From contig NZ_JAPENY010000002.1 in assembly GCF_026341825.1 (NCBI RefSeq), positions 868,001 through 932,000 of the forward strand: a stretch of 64,000 bases of DNA, written 5' to 3'. The translations under genes were made by a program, and so were the position numbers. The notes below the pieces were generated by a model. The model worked only from the letters and a program-made list of their open reading frames with translations. It did no database searches and was not told where the DNA came from. The stretch comes from Streptomyces sp. NBC_00620 (GTDB taxonomy: Bacteria > Actinomycetota > Actinomycetes > Streptomycetales > Streptomycetaceae). Each line of letters starts with the position of its first letter. Position 1 is the stretch's first letter. Shown here piece after piece: positions 24,366 through 33,189 of the stretch.

Positions 24366-27161
24366 ATGACACGGCGCATCCCACGCACCATCCTGGACAG
24401 ACTGAGAACTCCCCGCAGATTCCCCAAGTTCCTGAAGGCAGCATCCGTATGCCTTCTCATTACCGGCCTTTTGTCTCCGCTTACCCAAGCGTCAGCCGCG
24501 GGGACGGCGGTCACGGCGGCCGCCGCCAACGACTACTGCGGCGCTCAGTGCTCCGACATCCTGCCGCCCGGTGAGAACGGCAACGCGACCCTCGCGCAGA
24601 TCCTGCTCAACCAGGTCTTCGGCTCGCAGCCCGCGCACGCCGAGGACCAGCTGGGCCCCTACGCGAACCTGGCCTCGGGCTACTCCGGACTCACCGACGC
24701 CAAGATCAACACCTTCTTCAACGACGCCTCGTTCGGGGTCGCCGCCGATCAGGTCGAGTCGACCACGAACCCCGCAGGACGCACCGACGTCACGATCGTC
24801 CGCGACAAGAAGACCGGCGTCCCGCACATCACCGGCACCACCCGCTACGGCACCGAGTTCGGCGCCGGGTACGCCGCCGCCCAGGACCGGCTGTGGCTGA
24901 TGGACGTCTTCCGGCACGTCGGACGCGGCCAGCTGACCCCCTTCGCGGGCGGTGACCCTTCCAACCAGGGTCTTGAGCAGCAGTTCTGGCGCAGCGCGCC
25001 CTATACCGAGGCCGATCTGCAGGCCCAGATCGACAGCGCCACCGCCAACAGCGGCGCCCGTGGCCAGCAGGCCCTCGCGGACGTCACCGCCTACGTCGCC
25101 GGCATCAACGCCTACATCGACGCCTCCGACAGCGGCCGCTACTTCCCCGGCGAGTACGTCCTGACCGGCCACAAGGACTCCATCACCAACGCCGGAACCA
25201 TCGAGCACTTCAAGCTCACCGACCTGGTCGCGCTGGCCTCCGTCATCGGTGCGCTCTTCGGCTCCGGAGGCGGCGGCGAGGTCAGCAACGCGATCTCACT
25301 CCTCTCCGCCCAGTCCAAGTACGGAGTGACCGAGGGCACCAAGGTCTGGGAGTCCTTCCGCGAGCGCAACGACCCCGAGGCCGCCCTCACCCTCCACGAC
25401 GGCCAGAGCTTCCCGTACGCGACGAAGCCCGCGGTCGCGCAGGGCCAGGCCCTGCCCACCGCCGGTACGGTCGCCGAGGAGCAGCTCGTCTACGACCGTA
25501 CGGGCAGCGCGGCCACCACGACCGCCACCACCACCTCGACGACGGCGGCCGCCACCGCCCTCACCTCGGCCAAGCGCGGCATGTCCAACGCCCTCGTGGT
25601 GAGCGGTAGTAAGACGGCGAGCGGCCATCCGATCGCCGTCTTCGGTCCCCAGACCGGCTACTTCGCGCCCCAGCTCCTGATGCTCCAGGAGATCCAGGGC
25701 CCCGGACTCAGCGCCCGCGGCGCCTCCTTCGCGGGGCTGAGCATGTACGTCGAACTCGGGCGCGGCCAGGACTACTCCTGGAGCGCGACCACCTCCGGCC
25801 AGGACATCATCGACACGTACGCCGTCGAGCTGTGCCAGGACGACTACCACTACCTCTACCACGGCACCTGCACGGCCATGGAGAAGATCGAGCAGACCAA
25901 CTCCTGGGTGCCGACCACCGCCGACGGCACCGCCGCGGGCTCGTACCGCATGCAGGTCTACCGGACCAAGTACGGCCCCGTGACCCATCGCGCGACGGTC
26001 GACGGCAAGAAGGTCGCCTACACCAGTCTGCGCTCCTCCTACATGCACGAGGCCGACTCGATCATCGGCTTCCAGATGCTCAACGACCCCGACTACGTCA
26101 AGAGCCCGGAGACCTTCCAGGCCGCGACGCAGCACATCAACTACACCTTCAACTGGTTCTACGCGGACTCGACCCACACCGCGTACTACAACAGCGGCAA
26201 CAACCCGGTGCGCGCCACCGGCGTCGACGCCGAGTTCCCGGTCTGGGCGCAGGCCGCCTACGAGTGGCAGGGCTGGAATCCGGCCACGAACACCGCCACC
26301 TACACCCCGGCGTCCGCGCACCCGAACGACATCGACCAGGACTACTACATCTCCTGGAACAACAAGGTGGCCCAGGACTACGCGACGGCTCCGTGGGGCA
26401 ACGGTTCCGTCCATCGTGGCAACCTCATCGACGACCGCGTGAAGAAACTCGTGACCGCGGGAGGAGTGACCAGAGCCTCGCTCACGAAGGCGATGGCCGA
26501 CGCCTCGGTCGCCGATCTGCGGGCCGAGGACGTGCTCCCGGACCTGCTGAAGGTCGTCAACAGTCAGACGGTCACCGACACCGCGGCCGCGGCGGCGGTG
26601 AGCAAGCTGTCCGCCTGGGTGACGGCCGGGTCCAAACGCACGGAGACCTCCTTCGGCTCGAAGACCTACGCCAACGCCGACGCCATCCGTATCCTGGACG
26701 CCTGGTGGCCGCTGCTGGTGAAGGCCGAGTTCGAACCGGGCCTCGGCACCGACCTGTACACCGCCATTACCACCAGCCTCCCCATCGACGAGGCTCCGTC
26801 GGCCGGACACGGGCCGACCGGCTCGCACGCCGGAAGCTCCTTCCAGTACGGATGGTGGAGCTATGTCGACAAGGACATCCGGGCGGTGCTCGGTGAGTCC
26901 GTACAGGGTGGTCTGGCGCAGAAGTACTGCGGCGGCGGCACCCTCACCGGCTGCCGGGACATCCTGATCAGCACCCTCAAGACCGCGGCCGGCATGACCG
27001 CGGCCCAGGTCTACCCCGGCGACGCCCAGTGCTCGGCGGGCGACCAGTGGTGCGCCGACTCGATCGTCCAGCGGACGCTCGGCGGCATCAAGCACTACAG
27101 CATCAGCTGGCAGAACCGTCCGACCTACCAGCAGGTGGTGGAGTTCACTTCGCACCGGTGA
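24366..27161 (+). CDS. Secreted penicillin acylase-family (Ntn) hydrolase
   Basis: This 931-residue protein has a long signal peptide (basic first 25 residues, then ASVCLLITGLLSPLTQASAAG). The family matures by self-cleavage into alpha and beta chains, the beta chain starting at a catalytic Ser. Here the candidate is S407 in KRGMSNALVVSG, preceded by a Thr/Ala-rich spacer (TTTATTTSTTAAATALTSA) that is probably removed. The alpha part shows GVPHITGTTRYGTEFGAGYAAAQDRLWLMD and the beta part VFGPQTGYFAPQLLM. It probably deacylates amides such as acyl-homoserine lactones, penicillins or lipopeptides. Four or more cysteines suggest disulphides. GAGGAG precedes the ATG. Confidence 0.92.
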   Translation: MTRRIPRTILDRLRTPRRFPKFLKAASVCLLITGLLSPLTQASAAGTAVTAAAANDYCGAQCSDILPPGENGNATLAQILLNQVFGSQPAHAEDQLGPYANLASGYSGLTDAKINTFFNDASFGVAADQVESTTNPAGRTDVTIVRDKKTGVPHITGTTRYGTEFGAGYAAAQDRLWLMDVFRHVGRGQLTPFAGGDPSNQGLEQQFWRSAPYTEADLQAQIDSATANSGARGQQALADVTAYVAGINAYIDASDSGRYFPGEYVLTGHKDSITNAGTIEHFKLTDLVALASVIGALFGSGGGGEVSNAISLLSAQSKYGVTEGTKVWESFRERNDPEAALTLHDGQSFPYATKPAVAQGQALPTAGTVAEEQLVYDRTGSAATTTATTTSTTAAATALTSAKRGMSNALVVSGSKTASGHPIAVFGPQTGYFAPQLLMLQEIQGPGLSARGASFAGLSMYVELGRGQDYSWSATTSGQDIIDTYAVELCQDDYHYLYHGTCTAMEKIEQTNSWVPTTADGTAAGSYRMQVYRTKYGPVTHRATVDGKKVAYTSLRSSYMHEADSIIGFQMLNDPDYVKSPETFQAATQHINYTFNWFYADSTHTAYYNSGNNPVRATGVDAEFPVWAQAAYEWQGWNPATNTATYTPASAHPNDIDQDYYISWNNKVAQDYATAPWGNGSVHRGNLIDDRVKKLVTAGGVTRASLTKAMADASVADLRAEDVLPDLLKVVNSQTVTDTAAAAAVSKLSAWVTAGSKRTETSFGSKTYANADAIRILDAWWPLLVKAEFEPGLGTDLYTAITTSLPIDEAPSAGHGPTGSHAGSSFQYGWWSYVDKDIRAVLGESVQGGLAQKYCGGGTLTGCRDILISTLKTAAGMTAAQVYPGDAQCSAGDQWCADSIVQRTLGGIKHYSISWQNRPTYQQVVEFTSHR

Positions 27162-27175
27162 CGGTGCCTACAGCT

Positions 27176-27240
27176 GTTGGCCAACGGGCGTTTGTCCTCG
27201 CTCGTTGGCCAACGGGTGTTAGGTGTACGAGTGTTGGCCA
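27176..27240. repeat. Short direct repeats between convergent genes
   Basis: gttggccaacgggcgtt (27176-27192) recurs with one change at 27204-27220, and a shorter gttggcca occurs at 27233. GGTGAC near 27158 and GTCACC near 27271 could pair across the block. Its position between two convergent gene ends suggests a terminator or a small repeat expansion. Confidence 0.45.
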
Positions 27241-27258
27241 CGCTCGTTGACCGCAAGG

Positions 27259-28581
27259 TCACCGTACGCGCCCCGCGGCCAGCACCACCTGGGCCAGTTC
27301 CCGGTGGCAGATGTCGCTGTGGGCCCCGGACGGGGACCCGCCGCGTTTCACCACCGAGGCGGCGTCGATGTTCACGCATCCGGTGGCGGGCAGCTTCGCC
27401 TTCAGGGCTTCGGCCAGTGTGAAGGCGCGGGTGCCCGCCACCGCCTGCACTCCGTCGTGACCCATCGCGCCCCACTCGGGGCCCAGCTTGCGGCCGATGC
27501 CGAAGTCCGCCGTGACCGTCCGTGAGTCGTTCGCCATCCGGGAGGCCAGCGGATAGATCGTCCCGAGTGCCGAGTCGAAGCGGGAGTAACAGCACACCAG
27601 AGGGCCGTCGATGCGGTTCTGCCGGCCGTTCAGCGCACCGCTCGCCCGTGGGTCGTGCGGCAGCCGCGCCGCGAACGCGTAGTGCGAGAACGCCCCTTGG
27701 AGCAGTGTCACGGACTTCACCGCGCGCACGCCCTCGGGCAGTCCGCGCAGGGCGAAGGAGACCAGTCGCCCACCGAAACTGTGCCCGACGAGATGGACGC
27801 GCACCTCCGGTGAGGCCTTGGCGAGTTGACCGATCACGGGCCCGAGGCCGCGCTCACCGACCGTGCCGGCCCGTCGCTTCATCGCGTAGTAGGTGGCCTG
27901 GCGCAGCAGTTCGTGCGCGCCGTCCCACAGGCGCGGCATGGCGAACGAAGCGCCGCCCGGACTTTCGAGCCCGGCCAGTGCCTGCGCGAACTCGCCGCAG
28001 ACCGTCGCCGTGTCCCCGAAGAGCATCAGGGGGTCGCCCGCCGGCTCCCCCTCCGCCAGCGTGTCAGCGGCGAAGGAGGCCTGCGGACCCCCTGGCCGGA
28101 CCTCGACGAGCAGCCGTACCAGACGGCCGAACTCCTCCAACGAGGCTCCCTCGTCCGGCTGTTGGTCCAGTAGCCGGGCGATCTGCTCGACCACCGTCGC
28201 GCGGCCCGGGAACACCTCGATGAGGGCGTGCCGGGTGCCCTTGTCGAGCACCGGCCGGGCGGCCGCGGGGACTTCGGCGGCCACCGACGGGGGCAGGTCG
28301 GGGATCGGCTCGTCCGAGAACCGCATCGAGGGCCACAGCACACCCACGTATCCCAGGCGGGCCTGCGGCGCGAGCGCCGGCACGGGTTCGAAGAATCGGC
28401 TGTAGAGGCGGGTCGCGCCTGAGCGGTCGGTGTTCCAGCCGTGCGAGAAGACGATCAGGTCGCGGACCTTGCGCTGCGCCATCTCCTTGACCAGCCGGTC
28501 CCGTTGCCGGCCGTCCACATCTCCGTCCGCGTCGAAGGTCAGTTCCCAGTACGGAGTCACGCTCATTTCCGGATCGGCCAT
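27259..28581 (-). CDS. Alpha/beta-hydrolase-fold protein of unknown substrate
   Basis: A 440-residue cytoplasmic protein with the serine-hydrolase nucleophile elbow VGHSFGGRLVSFAL (about residue 280) and an early strand RDLIVFSHGWNTDRSGA (about 40), which fits the oxyanion-hole region of lipases. Candidate Asp/His residues follow in the last third (for example GHDGVQAVAGTRAF and AHSDICHRE). It lacks a signal peptide. Homologues are widespread in Streptomyces but, as far as I know, uncharacterised. The start could be ATG 28581 or 28566. It runs downstream of the NamZ-like gene, with 95 bases between them. Confidence 0.75.
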   Translation of the reverse strand: MADPEMSVTPYWELTFDADGDVDGRQRDRLVKEMAQRKVRDLIVFSHGWNTDRSGATRLYSRFFEPVPALAPQARLGYVGVLWPSMRFSDEPIPDLPPSVAAEVPAAARPVLDKGTRHALIEVFPGRATVVEQIARLLDQQPDEGASLEEFGRLVRLLVEVRPGGPQASFAADTLAEGEPAGDPLMLFGDTATVCGEFAQALAGLESPGGASFAMPRLWDGAHELLRQATYYAMKRRAGTVGERGLGPVIGQLAKASPEVRVHLVGHSFGGRLVSFALRGLPEGVRAVKSVTLLQGAFSHYAFAARLPHDPRASGALNGRQNRIDGPLVCCYSRFDSALGTIYPLASRMANDSRTVTADFGIGRKLGPEWGAMGHDGVQAVAGTRAFTLAEALKAKLPATGCVNIDAASVVKRGGSPSGAHSDICHRELAQVVLAAGRVR

Positions 28582-28676
28582 GACGAAGCCCCCTTCGGCC
28601 CCCGTAGGCGGTGCGATGTGGGCGCATCGTCCTGCGGGCGCCGGAGGTTGGCCAGACTCCAGGCACTGGGCACACT

Positions 28677-29915
28677 TCATCGATACACGAGGTACTCCTC
28701 GCGCACGCTCCGGAACGCCGCCAACTCGTCCTGCCAGGCGGCCACGACCTCGTCGGGCGTCGCCCCCGCGTCGATCATCGTGCGGACGCTCGTGGACCCG
28801 GTCAGCTTGTCGATCCAGTTGTCGGCGCGCCAAGTGAAGCCGCTCCAGACCTTCTTGGCGGTCACCAGGAGGGCGATTCCGGTGCGCACGGGGTCGTACG
28901 CGGCCCGGTCGTGCACATGGATCTGCACCCCGCCGATGGTCTTGCCCTGGAACTTGGAGAAGGTGGGAGCGAAGTACGCCTCCCTGAAGTGCACGCCGGG
29001 CAGCCCGAGTTGCCCGACCGCCTCGGCCCAGCTCCGGTCGATGCCCTCCGCGCCGAGCAGCTCGAACGGGCGGGTCGTGCCCCGCCCTTCGGACAGGTTC
29101 GTCCCCTCGAAGAGACAAGTCCCGGAGTACACCAGGGCGGTGTCGGCCGTCGGCATGTTCGGGCTCGGCGGCACCCAGGGGAGACCGGAGGCATCGTAGA
29201 ACTCCGACCGCCGCCAGCCCGACATCAGTACGGTCTCCAGTGCCACCGGCGTCGTCAGGAACTCCCCGTTGAACAGCCGTGCCAGCTCCGCCACCGTCAT
29301 CCCGTGCGACTGCGCGATCGGCTGCCGTCCTACGAAGGTCGCGAACTCCTTGTGCAGGACGGGACCTTGGGCCGCCCGCCCGGTCACCGGGTTCGGCCGG
29401 TCCAGCACCACGAAGCGCTTCCCCGCCAGCTGGGCCGCTTCCATGCAGTCGTACAGCGTCCAGATGTATGTGTAGAAGCGCGCGCCCACGTCCTGGATGT
29501 CGAAGACGACGGTGTCCACGCCGGAGGCGGTGAAGATGTCGGCGAGGGGCTGACCGCTCTTCAAATACGTGTCGTAGACCGGCAGTCCGGTCGCCGGGTC
29601 GTCGTAGCGGCCCTCGGAGCCGCCCGCCTGCGCGGTGCCGCGGAAGCCGTGCTCGGGGCCGAAGACGGCGGTCAGGTTCACGCGGTCGTCGGCGTGCATG
29701 ACGTCGACGATGTGGCGTACGTCGCGGGTTACGCCGGTGGGGTTGGTGACGATGCCGACGCGCTGTCCGTCGAGGGGGGCGTAGCCGCCTGCGGCGAGGC
29801 GTTCGAAGCCGGTGCGGAGCCTGCGGCCGCCGGTTTCCTTCGCTGCGGCCGGAGCCGGTGTCAGAGCCGCCGCCGCTGTGCCGGCGGCGAGCAGTGTCCG
29901 TCTGGACAGGCGCAT
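28677..29915 (-). CDS. Exo-beta-N-acetylmuramidase NamZ-like (DUF1343), exported
   Basis: This 412-residue protein has a twin-arginine-type leader (MRLSRRTLLAAGTAAAALTPAPAAA). The mature part is the DUF1343 family: RVGIVTNPTGVTRDVRHIVDVM, AVFGPEHGFRG, VFDIQDVGARFYTYIWTLYDCMEAA and VLDRPNPVTG. Bacillus NamZ in this family releases terminal N-acetylmuramic acid from peptidoglycan fragments, so cell-wall recycling or turnover outside the cell is likely. GGAGGT lies six bases before the ATG. It could form an operon with the downstream hydrolase. Confidence 0.88.
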   Translation of the reverse strand: MRLSRRTLLAAGTAAAALTPAPAAAKETGGRRLRTGFERLAAGGYAPLDGQRVGIVTNPTGVTRDVRHIVDVMHADDRVNLTAVFGPEHGFRGTAQAGGSEGRYDDPATGLPVYDTYLKSGQPLADIFTASGVDTVVFDIQDVGARFYTYIWTLYDCMEAAQLAGKRFVVLDRPNPVTGRAAQGPVLHKEFATFVGRQPIAQSHGMTVAELARLFNGEFLTTPVALETVLMSGWRRSEFYDASGLPWVPPSPNMPTADTALVYSGTCLFEGTNLSEGRGTTRPFELLGAEGIDRSWAEAVGQLGLPGVHFREAYFAPTFSKFQGKTIGGVQIHVHDRAAYDPVRTGIALLVTAKKVWSGFTWRADNWIDKLTGSTSVRTMIDAGATPDEVVAAWQDELAAFRSVREEYLVYR

Positions 29916-29983
29916 GGTGTGACCTCCGTGATCGCGGAAGGTTGGCATAGGCACGCTAGGCGCTCCCGCCGGAAGTTCGTAGG

Positions 29984-30034
29984 CTGCGGGCCGCGTGTGG
30001 CTGGTCGCGCCGTTCCCCGCGCCCCTTCGGGGCG
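29984..30034 (+). repeat. Dispersed intergenic repeat, family 2, copy 3
   Basis: gcgccgttccccgcgcccct with a gcgcccc-ttc-ggggcgc hairpin repeats the pattern seen at 508-561 and 23346-23390. It lies between the NamZ-like gene (minus) and the SDR operon (plus), just upstream of the 30058 operator. Confidence 0.6.
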
Positions 30035-30057
30035 CTGCCTGGCCCCCTTCCCTCCGT

Positions 30058-30079
30058 ACATACCGACCGGTTAGTCTGG
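30058..30079 (+). promoter_or_regulatory. TetR-type operator, family 1 (SDR/acyl-CoA ligase/TetR operon)
   Basis: A 22-base element with a perfect left half (ACATACCGACCGGT) and a degenerate right half; 18 of 22 positions match the ideal palindrome. It lies 41 bases before the SDR start, the first gene of an operon that itself encodes a TetR protein, so autoregulation is likely. Confidence 0.65.
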
Positions 30080-30120
30080 CGACGCAGCAGAGCCGATTCT
30101 CGTCGCGTCGAAGGAGACCG

Positions 30121-30885
30121 ATGGTGGAAGCCGTGCAGGATGCCGGAGTGATCGTCACCGGAGCGGGGGGCGGTATCGGGGCAGCGCTGGCCCGCCGCTT
30201 CGCCGCCGCGGGGGCCAGAGTCGTCGTGAACGACCTGGATGCCGTCAGGGCGAAGACCGTGGCCGACGAGATCGGCGGCATCGCGGTCCCGGGCGACGCG
30301 TCCGCGATCGTGGCCGAGGCCCGGGACGCCCTCGGCGGCACGGTCGACGTGTACTGCGCCAACGCGGGCCTCGCCTCGGGTGGGACGGAGGCGGCCGACG
30401 AGAAGGTCTGGGCGCTCGCCTGGGACGTCAACGTCATGGCGCACGTCCGCGCGGCCCATGAGCTGCTCCCGGCCTGGCTGGAGCGCGGCAGCGGCCGTTT
30501 CGTCTCCACGGTGTCGGCGGCCGGGCTGCTCACCATGATCGGCGCCGCGCCGTACGCCGTCACCAAGCACGGTGCGTACGCCTTCGCCGAGTGGCTGTCG
30601 CTGACGTACCGCCATCGCGGCCTGAAGGTCCACGCGATCTGTCCGCAGGGCGTGCGCACGGACATGCTCGCCGCCACCGGCAGCGCGGGCGACCTGGTGC
30701 TCCAGCCCACCGCCATCGAGCCCGAGGACGTCGCGGACGCCCTGTTCTCGGGCATCGCGGAGGACCGCTTCCTGATCCTGCCGCACCCCGAGGTCGCCGG
30801 GTACTACGAGGCGCGGGCCACCGACCCCGACCGCTGGCTGACGAACATGAACCACATCCAGCAGAAGTGGGAGTCGAGCCAGTGA
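30121..30885 (+). CDS. Short-chain dehydrogenase/reductase
   Basis: A 254-residue SDR. The nucleotide-binding motif is VTGAGGGIGAALARR, the NAG-type motif is YCANAGLASGG, and the catalytic Ser-Tyr-Lys lies in STVSAAGLLTMIGAAPYAVTKHGAYAF. The start follows GAAGGAGACCG; the upstream open frame only spans the repeat and the operator. Its GTGA overlap with the acyl-CoA ligase gene shows a tight operon, in which it could oxidise a hydroxyacyl-CoA or an alcohol. The substrate is unknown. Confidence 0.92.
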   Translation: MVEAVQDAGVIVTGAGGGIGAALARRFAAAGARVVVNDLDAVRAKTVADEIGGIAVPGDASAIVAEARDALGGTVDVYCANAGLASGGTEAADEKVWALAWDVNVMAHVRAAHELLPAWLERGSGRFVSTVSAAGLLTMIGAAPYAVTKHGAYAFAEWLSLTYRHRGLKVHAICPQGVRTDMLAATGSAGDLVLQPTAIEPEDVADALFSGIAEDRFLILPHPEVAGYYEARATDPDRWLTNMNHIQQKWESSQ

Positions 30886-32549
30886 CCGTCTCCGCGTATG
30901 CCGCCCAGCCCTGGCTGGCCCTGCTCAACGATGTCCAGCGCGCACCGGTGAGCCCCGCCGACTCCCTGGTGCACGCCCTGCGCGCGGCCGTGGAGACGGT
31001 GCCGGACCGCCCCGCCCTCGCCTATTTCGACGGGCGGCTGAGCTACCGCGAGGTGGACGAGCTGAGCGACTCCGTCGCCGGGCACCTCGCCGCCCGCGGC
31101 CTGGAGCGCGGCGACCGGGTCGCGATCCTGCTGCAGAACTCCCCGCACTTCGTGCTCGCCCTGCTCGGCGCCTGGAAGGCGGGCGCGACCGTCGTGCCGG
31201 TCAATCCCATGTACAAGTCGGGGGAGGTCGCCCACGTCCTGCGGGACGGCGAGGTCGCGGCGCTGATCTGTTCCGACCGCGCCTGGGACACGTATCTGCG
31301 CGAGACGGCCGCCGACTCGCCCGTACGCATCGCGCTCACCGCCTGTGAGTTGGAGTTCCAAACCCGCAACGACGCGCGCGTGCTGGCCTTCGAACGGCTC
31401 CCGCAGGCTGCGGACGCCGACGACCTCGTGACCGTCGCCCGGCAGGGCCACAAGGCGCCGGAGGGCCGCGACCCCGGCCCGTCCGACATCGCGCTGATCA
31501 GCTACACCTCGGGTACCAGCGGTGCCCCCAAGGGGGCCACCAACACGCACGGCAACATCATGTACAACGCCGAGCGGCAGCGGACCGGCCTCGACCTGCC
31601 CGAGGCGCCCGTCTACTTCGCGATGGCGCCCCTGTTCCACATCACCGGGATGGTCTGCCAGCTCGTGGCGTGTCTCAACAGCGCCGGGACGCTGGTCCTC
31701 GCCTACCGCTTCGAGGCGGGTGCCGTGCTCGACGCGTTCGCCGAGCACAAGCCCCTGTACACGGTCGGCCCGTCCACCGCCTTCATGGCGCTGGCCGCGC
31801 ACCCCGCCGTCACGCGCGAGCACTTCGCCTCCTTCCGGAACATCTCCTCCGGCGGCGCGCCGCTGCCGCCCGCCCTGGTGGAGAAGTTCCGCGCCGACTT
31901 CGGGCCGTACATCCGCAACGGCTACGGCCTCACCGAGTGCACCGCCCCCTGCGCCTCCGTACCGCCCGCCCTGGAGGCTCCCGTCGACCCGGTCTCCGGG
32001 ACGCTGGCCGTGGGCGTGCCGGGCCCCGACACCGTCGTACGCATCGTCGACGACCAGGGCCAGGAGGTGCCGTTCGGCGAACAGGGCGAGATCGTCGTAC
32101 GGGGACCACAGGTCGTGCCCGGCTACTGGCGCCGCCCCGAAGCCACCGCCGAGACCTTCCCGGACGGCGAACTGCGCACCGGCGACATCGGTTTCATGGA
32201 CGCCGAGGGCTGGCTCTACGTGGTCGACCGCAAGAAGGACATGATCAACGCGTCCGGCTTCAAGGTGTGGCCGCGTGAGGTGGAGGACGTCCTCTACACG
32301 CACCCCGCGGTGCGCGAGGCGGCCGTCGTCGGGATACCCGACGGCTACCGCGGCGAGACCGTCAAGGCGTACGTCAGCCTGCGCCCGGGCGCCGATGAGG
32401 TCCCCGAAGCGTTCGCCGCGTACTGCAAGGAGAGACTGGCCGCCTACAAATATCCGCGGCAGGTGGAGATCCTGCCCGACTTGCCGAAGACGGCGAGTGG
32501 GAAGATCCTCCGTCGGGAGTTGCGTTCCCGCTCACAGGACAGCCAGTAG
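30882..32549 (+). CDS. Fatty-acyl/aryl-CoA ligase (AMP-forming)
   Basis: A 555-residue class I adenylate-forming enzyme that activates a carboxylic acid to its CoA thioester. Motifs: SYTSGTSGAPKGATNTHGN (P-loop, about residue 207), NGYGLTECTAP (about 345), GELRTGDIGFMDAEGWLYVVDRKKDMINASGFKVWP (hinge region, about 430-465) and KTASGKILRREL with the catalytic Lys near the end. It starts at GTG 30882, overlapping the stop of the SDR gene. The TetR gene follows. Chain length cannot be predicted by eye. Confidence 0.93.
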   Translation: MTVSAYAAQPWLALLNDVQRAPVSPADSLVHALRAAVETVPDRPALAYFDGRLSYREVDELSDSVAGHLAARGLERGDRVAILLQNSPHFVLALLGAWKAGATVVPVNPMYKSGEVAHVLRDGEVAALICSDRAWDTYLRETAADSPVRIALTACELEFQTRNDARVLAFERLPQAADADDLVTVARQGHKAPEGRDPGPSDIALISYTSGTSGAPKGATNTHGNIMYNAERQRTGLDLPEAPVYFAMAPLFHITGMVCQLVACLNSAGTLVLAYRFEAGAVLDAFAEHKPLYTVGPSTAFMALAAHPAVTREHFASFRNISSGGAPLPPALVEKFRADFGPYIRNGYGLTECTAPCASVPPALEAPVDPVSGTLAVGVPGPDTVVRIVDDQGQEVPFGEQGEIVVRGPQVVPGYWRRPEATAETFPDGELRTGDIGFMDAEGWLYVVDRKKDMINASGFKVWPREVEDVLYTHPAVREAAVVGIPDGYRGETVKAYVSLRPGADEVPEAFAAYCKERLAAYKYPRQVEILPDLPKTASGKILRRELRSRSQDSQ

Positions 32550-32583
32550 ACAGCCAGGACATCAAGGAAGGCAGGTGGCGGCA

Positions 32584-33177
32584 GTGCCCAGGACGACGGA
32601 CGGTGACGGTACGCCCGTCCCGCAGCGGCTCTTGGCCGCCGCCACCCGGCTCTTCGCCGAGCAGGGCTACGACCGCACCTCCGTGCAGGAGATCGTCGAG
32701 GCGGCGGGCGTCACCAAGGGGGCGCTCTACCACTACTTCGGCTCCAAGGACGACCTCCTGCACGAGGTCTACGCGCGCGTGCTGCGCATCCAGCAGGAGC
32801 GGCTCGACGCCTTCGCCGACTCCGACGCGCCCGTCGAGGAGCGGCTGCGGGGCGCCGCCGCCGACGTGGTGGTCACGACGATCGACAACCTCGACGACGC
32901 GTCGATCTTCTTCCGCTCCATGCACCACCTCAGCCCCGAGAAGCACAAGCAGGTACGCGCCGAGCGCCGCCGCTACCACGAGCGCTTCCGCGCGCTCGTC
33001 GAGGAGGGCCAGAAGAAGGGCGTCTTCTCCACGGCCACCCCCGCCGACCTGGTCGTCGACTACCACTTCGGCTCCGTGCACCACCTGTCCACCTGGTACC
33101 GCCCCGACGGCCCACTCACCCCGCAACAGGTCGCCGACCAGCTGGCGGACCTGCTGCTGCGCGCGCTGCGGCCCTGA
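32584..33177 (+). CDS. TetR-family regulator of the acyl-CoA operon
   Basis: A 197-residue repressor. Helix-turn-helix: LLAAATRLFAEQGYDRTSVQEIVEAAGVTKGALYHYFGSKDDLLHEVY (about residues 15-60). The C-terminal domain (RRRYHERFRALVEEGQKKGVFSTATPADLVVDYHFGSVHHLSTWYRPDG) resembles the TetR_C type linked to fatty-acid control. Both GTG 32584 and GTG 32575 are possible; AGGTGG spacing favours the former. As the third gene of the SDR-ligase operon it probably binds the 30058 operator and its sister sites at 39097 and 5472. Confidence 0.92.
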   Translation: MPRTTDGDGTPVPQRLLAAATRLFAEQGYDRTSVQEIVEAAGVTKGALYHYFGSKDDLLHEVYARVLRIQQERLDAFADSDAPVEERLRGAAADVVVTTIDNLDDASIFFRSMHHLSPEKHKQVRAERRRYHERFRALVEEGQKKGVFSTATPADLVVDYHFGSVHHLSTWYRPDGPLTPQQVADQLADLLLRALRP

Positions 33178-33189
33178 AGCTCTGAAGGG

